Part shown: piece after piece, positions 15,805 to 23,915 of the stretch
Position numbering within the stretch: position 1 is the first letter of the stretch
How the letters are laid out: every line of letters starts with the position of its first letter
DNA from: Calidifontimicrobium sp035325925
GTDB lineage: Bacteria; Pseudomonadota; Gammaproteobacteria; Burkholderiales; Burkholderiaceae_C
Direction: 5' to 3'
NCBI RefSeq assembly: GCF_035325925.1
Contig: NZ_DAOKZA010000026.1
Coordinates: forward strand, 1-52,438
DNA length: 52,438 bases
Position numbers and translations under genes: made by a program
Notes under the pieces: generated by a model
What the model saw: the letters and a program-made list of their open reading frames with translations, nothing else
Databases searched by the model: none
Told to the model about the DNA's origin: nothing

Positions 15805-16941
15805 ATGACCGACAAGCCTTCCCACGCCGCTCGACCGACCGCCAAGCCCAAGGCCTCGCGCCGTCGCTTCATGGGCTCCGCCGTCGCCGGCGCCGCGGCG
15901 GTGGCCGCGCCGATGACCGCGGTGGCGCAGACCGTGTCGCTGCGCTTCCAGAGCACCTGGCCGGCGAAGGACATCTTCCACGAGTACGCCAACGACTTCG
16001 CGAAGAAGGTCAACGACATGGCGGGCAACCGCTTGAAGATCGAGGTGCTGCCCGCCGGCGCGGTGGTGCCGGCGTTCCAGCTGCTCGAGGGCGTGGCCAA
16101 GGGCACCCTCGACGGCGGCCACGGCGTCGTGGCCTACCACTACGGCAAGAACTCGGCACTGGCGCTGTGGGGCTCGGGCCCGTCGTTCGGCATGGACCCG
16201 AACATGCTGCTGGCCTGGCACTACTACGGCGGCGGCAAGCAGCTGCTCGACGAGATCTACAAGAGCCTGAACATCGACGTCGTTTCGTTCCTCTACGGGC
16301 CGATGCCGACGCAGCCGTTCGGCTGGTTCAAGAACCCGGTGGCCAAGGTCGAGGACGTCAAGGGCCTCAAGTTCCGCACCGTCGGCCTGGCGGTGGACAT
16401 GTACACCGACATGGGCGTCGCGGTGAACCCGCTGCCCGGCGGCGAGATCGTGCCCGCGCTCGACCGCGGCCTGATTGACGGCGCCGAGTTCAACAACGCC
16501 TCGTCCGACCGCGTGCTCGGCTTCCCCGACGTGGTGAAGAACTGCATGCTGCAGAGCTTCCACCAGAGCGGCGAGCAGTTCGAGATCCTGTTCAACAAGG
16601 CCAAGTACGACGCGCTGCCCGGCGAGCTGAAGGCCATCATCGACTACGCGGTGCAGGCGGCCAGCGCCGACATGAGCTGGAAGGCGATCCAGCGCAACTC
16701 GCAGGACTACATCGAGCTGAAGAAGGCCGGCGTCAAGTTCTACAAGACGCCCGACGCGATCCTGCGCGCGCAGCTGGCGTCGTGGGACAAGATCATGGAG
16801 AAGCGGGGCGCCGAGAACGCGATGTTCAAGAAGGTGCTCGACAGCCAGCGCGCCTTCGCCGAGCGCGCCGGGTCGTGGTGGAACGACTACACCGTCGACT
16901 TCAAGATGGCCTGGAACCACTACTTCCGCCGCCGCAGCTGA
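15805..16941 (+). CDS. TRAP transporter substrate-binding protein (DctP/TakP-like)
   Basis: The 378-residue product has a twin-arginine signal (SRRRFMGS, then Ala-rich hydrophobic stretch ending AVAQ, about residue 42), so it is exported folded. The mature part is a DctP-type receptor of the TakP-like branch: RFQSTWPAKDIFHEYANDFA, LDGGHGVVAYHYGKNSALAL, LKFRTVGLAVDMYTDMGVAV (with the conserved Arg contacting a carboxylate), GLIDGAEFNNASSDRVLGF. It captures a carboxylic acid in the periplasm and delivers it to the DctQ-DctM permease encoded next. AGGAGA precedes the ATG. The substrate is not identifiable from sequence; the amidase downstream hints at an amide-derived acid. Confidence 0.92.
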   Translation: MTDKPSHAARPTAKPKASRRRFMGSAVAGAAAVAAPMTAVAQTVSLRFQSTWPAKDIFHEYANDFAKKVNDMAGNRLKIEVLPAGAVVPAFQLLEGVAKGTLDGGHGVVAYHYGKNSALALWGSGPSFGMDPNMLLAWHYYGGGKQLLDEIYKSLNIDVVSFLYGPMPTQPFGWFKNPVAKVEDVKGLKFRTVGLAVDMYTDMGVAVNPLPGGEIVPALDRGLIDGAEFNNASSDRVLGFPDVVKNCMLQSFHQSGEQFEILFNKAKYDALPGELKAIIDYAVQAASADMSWKAIQRNSQDYIELKKAGVKFYKTPDAILRAQLASWDKIMEKRGAENAMFKKVLDSQRAFAERAGSWWNDYTVDFKMAWNHYFRRRS

Positions 16942-16963
16942 CCGGCCGGGCCGGCCGTCCAGG

Positions 16964-17001
16964 GGGCCACCGTTGCCGCAAGGCCGGTGGCCCTTCTTGT
17001 T
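16964..17001 (+). terminator. intrinsic terminator/attenuator inside the TRAP operon
   Basis: GGGCCACCG (16964-16972) and CGGTGGCCC (16985-16993) form a perfect nine-base-pair stem with a 12-base loop. TTCTTGTT follows at once, the only classical stem-plus-T arrangement I found in the window. It lies between the receptor and the permease genes, so it should let most transcripts stop after the receptor and keep the permease at lower level. Confidence 0.65.
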
Positions 17002-17035
17002 GACGACGCCGAACGATTCCCCGAGGAGTACCCCG

Positions 17036-17668
17036 ATGCAAGCCCTGCTGCTGGCCGTGGACCGGCTGTCGACCTGGATCGGCCAGGCCTTCGCCTGGCT
17101 GATCGTCGTGCTCACGTTGCAGATCAGCTGGGAGGTGTTCGCGCGCTACGTGCTGAACGACCCCGCCGACTGGGCGATCAACGCGCAGATCATGATGTAC
17201 GGCACGCTGTTCATGATGGCCGGCGCGTACACGCTGAGCAAGAACGGCCACGTGCGCGGCGACGTGCTGTACGGCTTCTTCCGGCCGCGCACGCAGGCCA
17301 CGATCGACCTGGTGCTGTACGTCGTGTTCTTCCTGCCCGGCATCGTCGCGCTGACCTGGGCCGGCTGGACCTACTTCAACGAGTCGCTGGCGATCCGCGA
17401 GAGCACGTTCTCGGCGACGCCGCTGCCGATGTACCCGTTCAAGTTCATGATCCCGTTCGCCGGGCTGATGCTGCTGCTGCAGGGTTTCGTCGAGATCGTG
17501 CGCTGCGTCGTGTGCCTGCGCGACGGGCATTGGCCGTCGCGCGAGCACGACGTCGAGGAGGTCGACGTCGACAAGCTCAAGGAGATGGTGCACGTGAAGG
17601 ACGAGGACATCGCCGCGCTCGACGCCGTCGTCGTCGCGCACGAGGCCAGGCCGGGAGCCGCGCGATGA
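17036..17668 (+). CDS. TRAP transporter small permease (DctQ)
   Basis: The 210-residue product has four hydrophobic helices (about residues 15-38, 50-68, 92-115, 135-160), the DctQ layout. VFARYVLNDPADWAINAQIM is the conserved region near helices 1-2. The C-terminal 45 residues are strongly acidic and soluble, longer than in simple DctQ proteins. It partners with DctM to form the sodium-driven permease. GAGGAG lies just before the ATG. Its stop overlaps the DctM start (ATGA), so synthesis of the two subunits is coupled. Confidence 0.93.
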   Translation: MQALLLAVDRLSTWIGQAFAWLIVVLTLQISWEVFARYVLNDPADWAINAQIMMYGTLFMMAGAYTLSKNGHVRGDVLYGFFRPRTQATIDLVLYVVFFLPGIVALTWAGWTYFNESLAIRESTFSATPLPMYPFKFMIPFAGLMLLLQGFVEIVRCVVCLRDGHWPSREHDVEEVDVDKLKEMVHVKDEDIAALDAVVVAHEARPGAAR

Positions 17669-19680
17669 AGGTCCGCCGCGAACTGTGGTTCGGCTTCGGC
17701 CTGATGGGGCTGATCCTCGCGGGCATCGTCTACCTGCTGCTCGGCATCGAGCAGATGACCAACGGCCACTACGGCCTGCTGATGCTCGCGCTGGTGGTGG
17801 TGGCGATCATGCTCGGCTTCCCGACGGCGTTCACGCTGATGGGCATGGGCATGATCTTCGGCTTCTTCGCCTACCACTCGGGCGGCCAGACCGCGGCCGG
17901 CGCGGTCAAGCAGACGCTCGACCTGATGGTGCAGCGCGCGTTCTCGGTGATGAGCAACGACGTGCTGATCTCGGTGCCGCTGTTCGTCTTCATGGGCTAC
18001 CTGGTCGAGCGCGCGAACCTGATCGAGAAGCTGTTCAAGAGCCTGCACCTGTCGATGGCGCGCGTGCCCGGCTCGCTGGCGGTGGCGACGCTGTTCACCT
18101 GCGCGATCTTCGCCACCGCGACCGGCATCGTCGGTGCGGTGGTCACGCTGATGGGGCTGCTGGCGTTCCCTCAGATGCTGCGCGCCGGCTACGACGTGCG
18201 CGTGTCCGCCGGCGCGATCACCGCCGGCGGCTGCCTGGGCATCCTGATCCCGCCGTCGGTGCTGCTGATCGTCTACGGCGCCACCGCCGGCGTGTCGGTG
18301 GTGCAGCTGTACGCCGGCGCGTTCTTCCCCGGCATCATGCTCGCCGGCCTGTACGTGCTGTACGTGATGCTGCTGGCCAAGGTGAAGCCTGCGCTGATGC
18401 CGCCGCTGACCGAAGACGAGCGCCGCGTCGAGCTGCCGGCGCCGCTGCGCGCGCTGGCGCAGGGCATCTCGACGCGGGCGCTGCCGGCGCTGCTGACCGC
18501 GCTGAAGGGCCGCCGCAACGCCGACGTGCCGGCGGGCTACCTGCTGCGCCAGCTGTTCGTCGCGCTGCTGCCGGCGCTGCTGTTCCTGCTGGTCACCGCG
18601 TGGAGCTGGCAGGCCAACACCTCCGTCGCGCCGGTCACGCCGACGGTCGAAGGGCTGACGCCACTGGGCCTCGGCGCCGACCGCGACGATGCACCCGGCG
18701 AAGGCGAGCTCGCCGAGCCGCCCGGCGCCGAAGGCCTCGCCGAGCCCCCCGGTGCCGGCCTGCAGGAGCCACCGGGCGCCGGCGGGAGCGACCTTCGGGA
18801 GCCGCCGGGTGCCGGTGGCACAGTGCAGGAGCCACCGGGTGCCGGTGGCGTGCAGGAGCCGCCCGGCGCCGGCCTGCAGGAGCCCGGCCGCGCGGCGGCG
18901 GGCGACGCCGGCGAGGCGGGCCGCCGCGCACCGACGACGGGCTGGTGGATCGGCGTCGGCGTCGGCGGCGCCGCGCTGCTGGCGTTCTACGCGCTGCTGA
19001 GCTTCCAGCGCCTCGAGATCTTCAAGATGCTGCTGTCGAGCTTCTTCCCGCTGATGGTCCTCATCCTGGCGGTGCTCGGCTCGATCGTCTTCGGGCTCGC
19101 CACGCCGACCGAGGCGGCGGCGGTCGGCGCGTTCGGCGGCTTCCTGCTGGCGGTGGCCTACAGGCAGTTCAACTGGACGATGCTCAAGGAGTCGGTGTTC
19201 CTCACCGCGAAGACCAGCGCGATGGTGTGCTGGCTGTTCGTCGGCAGCGCGATCTTCTCGGCGGCCTTCGCGCTGCTGGGCGGCCAGGAACTGGTCGAAC
19301 GCTGGGTGATGAGCCTGAACCTGAGCAAGACCGAGTTCCTGATCCTCAGCCAGGTGCTGATCTTCATCCTGGGCTGGCCGCTGGAGTGGACCGAGATCAT
19401 CGTCATCTTCATGCCGATCTTCATCCCGCTGCTCGACAACTTCGGCGTCGACCCGCTGTTCTTCGGCCTGCTGGTGGCGCTGAACCTGCAGACCGCGTTC
19501 CTCAGCCCGCCGGTGGCGATGAGCGCGTTCTACCTCAAGGGCGTCAGCCCGCCGCACGTCACGCTGAACCAGATCTTCGCCGGCATGCTGCCGTTCATGG
19601 GCATCCAGATCGTCGCCATCGTGCTGCTCTACGTGTTCCCCGAGATCGGGATGTGGCTACCGACCGTGCTGTACCGCTGA
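17665..19680 (+). CDS. TRAP transporter large permease (DctM) with EPPGA repeat loop
   Basis: The 671-residue product is far above the roughly 430 of standard DctM. The N-terminal half (residues 1-255) and C-terminal half (about 455-671, with SIVFGLATPTEAAAVGAFGG and NLQTAFLSPPVAMSAFYLKG) are typical. Between them lies an extra block of about 190 residues: a linker, a hydrophobic segment (about 293-313), the low-complexity tract 314-426 with six EPPGA units, and another hydrophobic segment (about 427-449). Longer DctM proteins are known in this transporter branch, but the Pro-Gly repeat is unusual. Catalytic halves appear intact, so the protein should function. It is coupled to DctQ, and the amidase start overlaps its last 28 bases. 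Confidence 0.92.
   Translation: MKVRRELWFGFGLMGLILAGIVYLLLGIEQMTNGHYGLLMLALVVVAIMLGFPTAFTLMGMGMIFGFFAYHSGGQTAAGAVKQTLDLMVQRAFSVMSNDVLISVPLFVFMGYLVERANLIEKLFKSLHLSMARVPGSLAVATLFTCAIFATATGIVGAVVTLMGLLAFPQMLRAGYDVRVSAGAITAGGCLGILIPPSVLLIVYGATAGVSVVQLYAGAFFPGIMLAGLYVLYVMLLAKVKPALMPPLTEDERRVELPAPLRALAQGISTRALPALLTALKGRRNADVPAGYLLRQLFVALLPALLFLLVTAWSWQANTSVAPVTPTVEGLTPLGLGADRDDAPGEGELAEPPGAEGLAEPPGAGLQEPPGAGGSDLREPPGAGGTVQEPPGAGGVQEPPGAGLQEPGRAAAGDAGEAGRRAPTTGWWIGVGVGGAALLAFYALLSFQRLEIFKMLLSSFFPLMVLILAVLGSIVFGLATPTEAAAVGAFGGFLLAVAYRQFNWTMLKESVFLTAKTSAMVCWLFVGSAIFSAAFALLGGQELVERWVMSLNLSKTEFLILSQVLIFILGWPLEWTEIIVIFMPIFIPLLDNFGVDPLFFGLLVALNLQTAFLSPPVAMSAFYLKGVSPPHVTLNQIFAGMLPFMGIQIVAIVLLYVFPEIGMWLPTVLYR
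18715..18890 (+). repeat. EPPGA-coding tandem repeat tract within dctM
   Basis: Six full EPPGA units start at residues 351, 360, 368, 379, 389 and 398, with a truncated seventh (EPG) at 406. Spacing is irregular (8-11 residues), with linkers such as GLQ, GGTVQ and GGVQ. At DNA level the unit at 18831-18849 is a perfect palindrome with eight-base arms and a three-base loop (GCCACCGG, GTG, CCGGTGGC); others differ by one or two bases. This points to expansion by replication slippage or hairpin-mediated duplication. Confidence 0.85.
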
Positions 19681-21014
19681 GCGCGCCCGGCGGCCTGGCC
19701 GCGCTCGCGGCCGTCGATGCGGCGCGCCGCATCGCCGACGGCACGCTCGCCGCGCTCGACTACGCCGACGCGCTGCTGGCGCGCATCGACGCCACCGAGC
19801 CGCGGCTGCACGCCTGGCAGCACCTCGACCCGGCGCACGTGCGCGCGCAGGCGCGTGCGATCGACGCGCGCCGCGCCGCCGGCGAGGCCTGCGGCCCCGC
19901 GATCGGCCTGCCGGTGGGGCTGAAGGACATCGTCGACACGCGCGACCTGCCCACCGAGAACGGCACCACGCTGCACGCCGGCCGCCAGCCGGCGCACGAC
20001 GCGACGCTGGCGCGCCGGCTGCGCGCCGCCGGCGCGCTGGTGATGGGCAAGACGGTGACCACCGAGCTGGCCACCTACGCCCCGGGCCCCACGCGCAACC
20101 CGCACGACCCGGCGCACACGCCCGGGGGGTCGTCGAGCGGCTCGGCCGCCGCGGTGGCCGCAGGCCAGGTGCCGCTGGCGGTGGGCACGCAGACCAACGG
20201 CTCGGTGATCCGGCCGGCGTCGTTCTGCGGCGTGGTCGGCTACAAGCCGACGTTCGGCTGGATCGGCCGCAGCGGCGTGCTGACGCAGTCGCCGAGCTTC
20301 GACCAGATCGGCGTGTTCGCGCGCAGCGTCGCCGACGCCGCGCTGCTGGCCGAGGTGCTGGTCGGTGACGACCCCGACGACGGGGCGACGCAGTTGCGCG
20401 CCGCACCGCCGCTGCACGCCACCGCGATGCAGACGCCGCCGACGCCGCCGCGACTGGGCTGGGTGCCCACGCCGTTCTGGGACCGCGTCGCGCCCGACGC
20501 CGCGCTCGCCTTCGACGCGCTGCGGCGCTCGCTCGGCGGGCACGTCGCCGATGGCACGTTGCCGGCGCAGGCCGCGCAGGTGGTCGACTGGCACCGCGAC
20601 GTGATGGAAGCCGAGATCGCCGGGTCGTACCACGACCTCTACGAGCGCGGGCGCGAGCGCCTGTCGGCGTCGCTGCGCGGACAGATCGAGCGCGGGCGGC
20701 AGGTCAGCGCGGTCGCGCACCGCTTCGCGCTGGCCGGCATCGCCCGCTTCGCCGACGACCTGGCGCCGGCGTTCGAGCGCTTCGACGCGCTGCTCACGCC
20801 GGCCGCCCCCGGCGAGGCGCCGGCCGGGCTGGCGTCCACCGGCGACCCGATCATGTGCACGCTGTGGACGGCCACCGGGCTGCCCGCGGTCACGCTGCCG
20901 CTGCTGCGCGGCGCCCACGGGCTGCCGATCGGCGTGCAGCTGGTCGCGCGGCGCGGCGGCGACGCCCGCCTGCTGCGCACCGCGCAGTGGCTGTGGCAGT
21001 GCTGCGCCCGCTGA
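19653..21014 (+). CDS. amidase (amidase signature family)
   Basis: The 453-residue product has the amidase-signature core: catalytic Lys91 in PVGLKDIVDT, the Gly/Ser-rich loop TPGGSSSGSAAAVAAG (157-171) with the cis-Ser, and the nucleophile Ser184 in QTNGSVIRPASFCG. It hydrolyses a carboxamide to acid and ammonia; the substrate is not predictable. The only usable start in frame is GTG at 19653, which overlaps the end of dctM by 28 bases, so it is the fourth gene of the TRAP operon. This suggests that the transporter and amidase handle the same compound class. Cytoplasmic: no signal peptide. Confidence 0.9.
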   Translation: MATDRAVPLSAPGGLAALAAVDAARRIADGTLAALDYADALLARIDATEPRLHAWQHLDPAHVRAQARAIDARRAAGEACGPAIGLPVGLKDIVDTRDLPTENGTTLHAGRQPAHDATLARRLRAAGALVMGKTVTTELATYAPGPTRNPHDPAHTPGGSSSGSAAAVAAGQVPLAVGTQTNGSVIRPASFCGVVGYKPTFGWIGRSGVLTQSPSFDQIGVFARSVADAALLAEVLVGDDPDDGATQLRAAPPLHATAMQTPPTPPRLGWVPTPFWDRVAPDAALAFDALRRSLGGHVADGTLPAQAAQVVDWHRDVMEAEIAGSYHDLYERGRERLSASLRGQIERGRQVSAVAHRFALAGIARFADDLAPAFERFDALLTPAAPGEAPAGLASTGDPIMCTLWTATGLPAVTLPLLRGAHGLPIGVQLVARRGGDARLLRTAQWLWQCCAR

Positions 21015-21024
21015 GCCGACCGAC

Positions 21025-21996
21025 GTGACCGGCGCCTTCACCCCCAGTGTCGACACGGCCAGGACGGTCTCGCACCCGGTCATGAACGGGCTGACCGTGC
21101 TCGAACGCGGGTGGCTGTCGTCGAACAACGTGCTGCTCGCCGGCGACGACGGCGGCGCGGTGCTCGTCGACAGCGGCCACTGCCGCCACGCCGCGCAGAC
21201 CGTCGCGCTGGTGCGCCACGCGCTGCGCGGCGCGACGCTGGCGGCGGTCGTCAACACGCACCTGCATTCCGACCACTGCGGCGGCAACGCCGCGCTGCAG
21301 CGCGCGTTCGGCGCCAAGGTGTTCATCCCGCCGGGGCAGTGGCACGCGGCGGTCGACTGGGACGAAGACGCGCTGAGCTACCGCCCGACGCGGCAGCATT
21401 GCGAACGCTTCGAGCCGCACGGCACGGTGGCGCCGGGCGAGACGCTGCAGCTCGGCGACCGCCGCTGGCAGGTGCTGGCCGCGCCGGGGCACGACCCGCA
21501 CTCGGTGGTGCTGTTCGACGACCGGCACGGCGTGCTGATCTCGGCCGACGCGCTGTGGGAGAACGGCTTCGGCGTGGTGTTTCCCGAGCTGGTCGGCGAG
21601 CCGGGTTTCGACGAGGTCGCGGCGACGCTGGAGCTGATCGCCGGTCTGGGCGCGCGCTGGGTCGTCCCCGGTCACGGCGCGCCGTTCAACGACGTGCCCG
21701 GCGCGCTGCAGCGCGCGCGCGCGCTGCTCGACCGCCTGCGCGCCGACCCGCAGCGCCACCGCCGCCACGCCGCCAAGGTGCTGCTCAAGTACCACCTGAT
21801 GGAGGAGCGTGCGCAGAGCCTGCCGCGCCTGCTGCTGTGGGTCGGCGACACGCCGTACCTGCGCCGCGTGTGGCACGACCTCGGTCGCCCCGGCGGCAGC
21901 CTGCACGGCTGGGGCGAGTCGCTGGTGCACGAACTCGTTGCCGGCGCGGCGCTGCACGTGCGCGACGGGGTGGTGCACGACGGTCCGCCGACCTGA
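21025..21996 (+). CDS. metallo-beta-lactamase-fold hydrolase
   Basis: The 323-residue product has the metal-binding motif THLHSDHCGG (His79, His81, Asp83, His84), further ligands in the APGHDPHSVV region and the VVPGHGAPF segment. The C-terminal 90 residues are helical and specific to a subfamily that follows the lactamase domain. It begins with GTG ten bases after the amidase stop, in the same operon, and lacks a signal peptide, so it is a cytoplasmic di-metal hydrolase. Lactone, thioester or phosphodiester substrates are all possible. Position in the operon suggests it acts on a product of the amidase or on the transported compound. Confidence 0.88.
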   Translation: MTGAFTPSVDTARTVSHPVMNGLTVLERGWLSSNNVLLAGDDGGAVLVDSGHCRHAAQTVALVRHALRGATLAAVVNTHLHSDHCGGNAALQRAFGAKVFIPPGQWHAAVDWDEDALSYRPTRQHCERFEPHGTVAPGETLQLGDRRWQVLAAPGHDPHSVVLFDDRHGVLISADALWENGFGVVFPELVGEPGFDEVAATLELIAGLGARWVVPGHGAPFNDVPGALQRARALLDRLRADPQRHRRHAAKVLLKYHLMEERAQSLPRLLLWVGDTPYLRRVWHDLGRPGGSLHGWGESLVHELVAGAALHVRDGVVHDGPPT

Positions 21997-22156
21997 GCGC
22001 GGGTCCGATCGCCGCCGCGGTACCGCGGCGCGGCATCGCGATCCGCCCGCTCCCGGCGTGGCACCTGCACGGCCCTGCGCCTGCGGCCCGCGCGATACTC
22101 GTCGCCGGCACCGGCCACGCCGGACCGGCCCGCATCGCGGGCGAAGAAGGGAAGCG

Positions 22157-23434
22157 ATGCCTCACGCCAACGCCCTGCGGGGCTTGCTCGCCACCGCCGT
22201 CGTCTGGCCCGCTGCGGCGCTCGCGCAACCTGCGACGCAGCAGGTCAGCCCGCCGGTGGCGCAGGTCTGGATCGACCTCGGCACGTCCACCGGCATGGCC
22301 GGCATGGGCGCGATGATGGGCATGGACGGCAGCCCGATGGCCGCGCTGGGCAGCCTGTTCGGCGGCGGGTCGAACGCGAAGAACGCGTTCGGCCACACGC
22401 GCACCGATCCGCCCGGGCGCTGGATGGACGTCACGCTGGCCACGCGCGCCAACCCCACGCTCGCGCAGGCCACGCACAGCGTGCCCGACGGTTCGGGGCT
22501 GGCGCCGACGCTGCAGCTGGTGTCGCCGAGGACGCAGAAGGCGCCTCCGCCCGAGCGCGACGACGAGGAGCCCGACGAGGGGCGCGAGGAACCGCGCGGC
22601 AAGTTCTCGCTGTACTGGGGTTGCGGCGAGGCGGTGCGTCCCGGCCAGCCGCGCACGGTCGACTTGGCGAAGACCCCGCTGCACGCGGCCGGTGCCGAAC
22701 TGGCGCAGGTCCTCAAGGGCCGGCGGGCGACGCAGCGCGGCGCGCATGCCGCCGTCGGCCGGCCGGCCTGGCCCAACCAACAGGACGCGCGCATGCTGCC
22801 GGCCCAGGCCACCCTGGTCGGCGAGCACGCCTTCGCCGGCAGTGGCGTGCCCGACGGGTTGCGCTTCAGGCTGCCCGCCGCGCAGGACCTGATGCCCCCG
22901 CTGGCGATCGCGCAGACTGAGGCCGGCGGCGCCACGCGACTGGGCTGGACGGCGCTGCCGCACGCGCGCGCCTACTTCCTGATGGCGATGGGCCAGAAGG
23001 ACGGCGAAGAGGCTCACATGGTGATCTGGACCTCCAGCGAACTGCCCGACAGCGGATTCGGCCTGCTCGACTACCAGACCAACGCCGCCGTCGACCGCTG
23101 GCTGCGCGACAAGGTGCTGCTCGCGCCGACCGTCACCGAGTGCGCGGTGCCGCGCGGCATCTTCGCCGCGGGCGGCGCGATGCTGCGCGCGATCGCCTAC
23201 GGCAGCGAACTGAACCTGGCCCAGCCGCCGCGGCCCACCGACCCGAAGGTGGCGTGGGAGCCGCAGTGGGCGGTGAAGGTGCGCGTGAAGTCGACCACCA
23301 TGGCGATGCTCGGCGTCGACGTCGGTGGCGAAGATCGCCAGCGGCCGCCGGACGCCGAGGCGCCCCCTGCCGAGGACAAGCCGCGCCTGCTGCCCAAGGC
23401 CAGCGACCTGCTGCGCGGCATCCTCGGGCGCTGA
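22157..23434 (+). CDS. exported protein of unknown function with Met-rich segment
   Basis: The 425-residue product has a signal peptide (cleavage after ALAQ, residue 24). Mature protein: a Gly/Met-rich stretch at about residues 46-72 (GMAGMGAMMGMDGSPMAALG), an acidic Pro-rich linker near 133-148, then FSLYWGCGEAVRPGQPRTVD and a large beta-rich C-terminal part. I recall conserved unknown proteins with the YWGCGE-VRPGQP signature in Burkholderiales and Xanthomonads, from memory and unchecked. The Met-rich stretch could bind Cu(I) or simply be flexible. It stands alone, with GAAGGGAAG as ribosome site. I cannot assign a function. Confidence 0.78.
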   Translation: MPHANALRGLLATAVVWPAAALAQPATQQVSPPVAQVWIDLGTSTGMAGMGAMMGMDGSPMAALGSLFGGGSNAKNAFGHTRTDPPGRWMDVTLATRANPTLAQATHSVPDGSGLAPTLQLVSPRTQKAPPPERDDEEPDEGREEPRGKFSLYWGCGEAVRPGQPRTVDLAKTPLHAAGAELAQVLKGRRATQRGAHAAVGRPAWPNQQDARMLPAQATLVGEHAFAGSGVPDGLRFRLPAAQDLMPPLAIAQTEAGGATRLGWTALPHARAYFLMAMGQKDGEEAHMVIWTSSELPDSGFGLLDYQTNAAVDRWLRDKVLLAPTVTECAVPRGIFAAGGAMLRAIAYGSELNLAQPPRPTDPKVAWEPQWAVKVRVKSTTMAMLGVDVGGEDRQRPPDAEAPPAEDKPRLLPKASDLLRGILGR

Positions 23435-23484
23435 GGCCCGGGCGGGCGCGACAATGCGCGCTCCGATTCGAACAGGAGCAGTCC

Positions 23485-23877
23485 ATGCAAAACGCCTATG
23501 GCTTCGGCAAGACCGTCGCGATGTCCTTCGACGACGCGGTCGCACGCGTGACCTCGGCGCTGGCCGCCGAGGGGTTCGGCATCCTCACCGAGATCGACGT
23601 CGCGGCGACGATGAAGAAGAAGCTCGACCACGACATGCCGCCGTACCGCATCCTCGGCGCGTGCAACCCGCCGTTGGCGCGCCAGGCGATCGAGGCCGAG
23701 CCGACGATCGGCCTGCTGCTGCCGTGCAACGTCGTCGTGCGCCAGGACGCCGCCGGCGCGGTGCAGGTCGAGTTCATGGACCCCGACGCGATGCGCCGGC
23801 TGTCCGACAGCGCGGCGCTGGCGCAGGTCGCGGCGCAGGTGCGCGAGCGGCTGCAACGCGTGATGGCCGCGCTCTGA
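23485..23877 (+). CDS. DUF302-domain protein
   Basis: This 130-residue protein is made up entirely of a DUF302 domain: FDDAVARVTSALAAEGFGIL, then EIDVAATMKKKLDHDMPPYR and ILGACNPPLARQAIEAEP with the conserved CNP/LLPCNVVV cysteines. Such proteins are small, cytoplasmic and often found beside copper or redox genes; their role is unknown. AACAGGAG precedes the ATG, and GACAAT lies at 23450-23455, a plausible -10 for a short leader. The gene is intact. Confidence 0.9.
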   Translation: MQNAYGFGKTVAMSFDDAVARVTSALAAEGFGILTEIDVAATMKKKLDHDMPPYRILGACNPPLARQAIEAEPTIGLLLPCNVVVRQDAAGAVQVEFMDPDAMRRLSDSAALAQVAAQVRERLQRVMAAL

Positions 23878-23903
23878 CGGCCCGGCGCGCGCTCGGCGCG
23901 CGT

Positions 23904-23909
23904 CACAAT
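23904..23909 (+). promoter_or_regulatory. -10-like hexamer just before the MoxR gene
   Basis: CACAAT is followed after exactly six bases by the ATG at 23916, predicting transcription from the start codon itself. No -35 box or Shine-Dalgarno sequence is visible. The pattern repeats before apaG, recG, oxyR and ubiA. Confidence 0.35.
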
Positions 23910-23915
23910 GCGCCG

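Noticed and set aside
18715..18890. CRISPR-like repeats
   Set aside because: The repeats are short, irregularly spaced and coding in frame in a transporter; there are no unique spacers of constant length and no cas genes.
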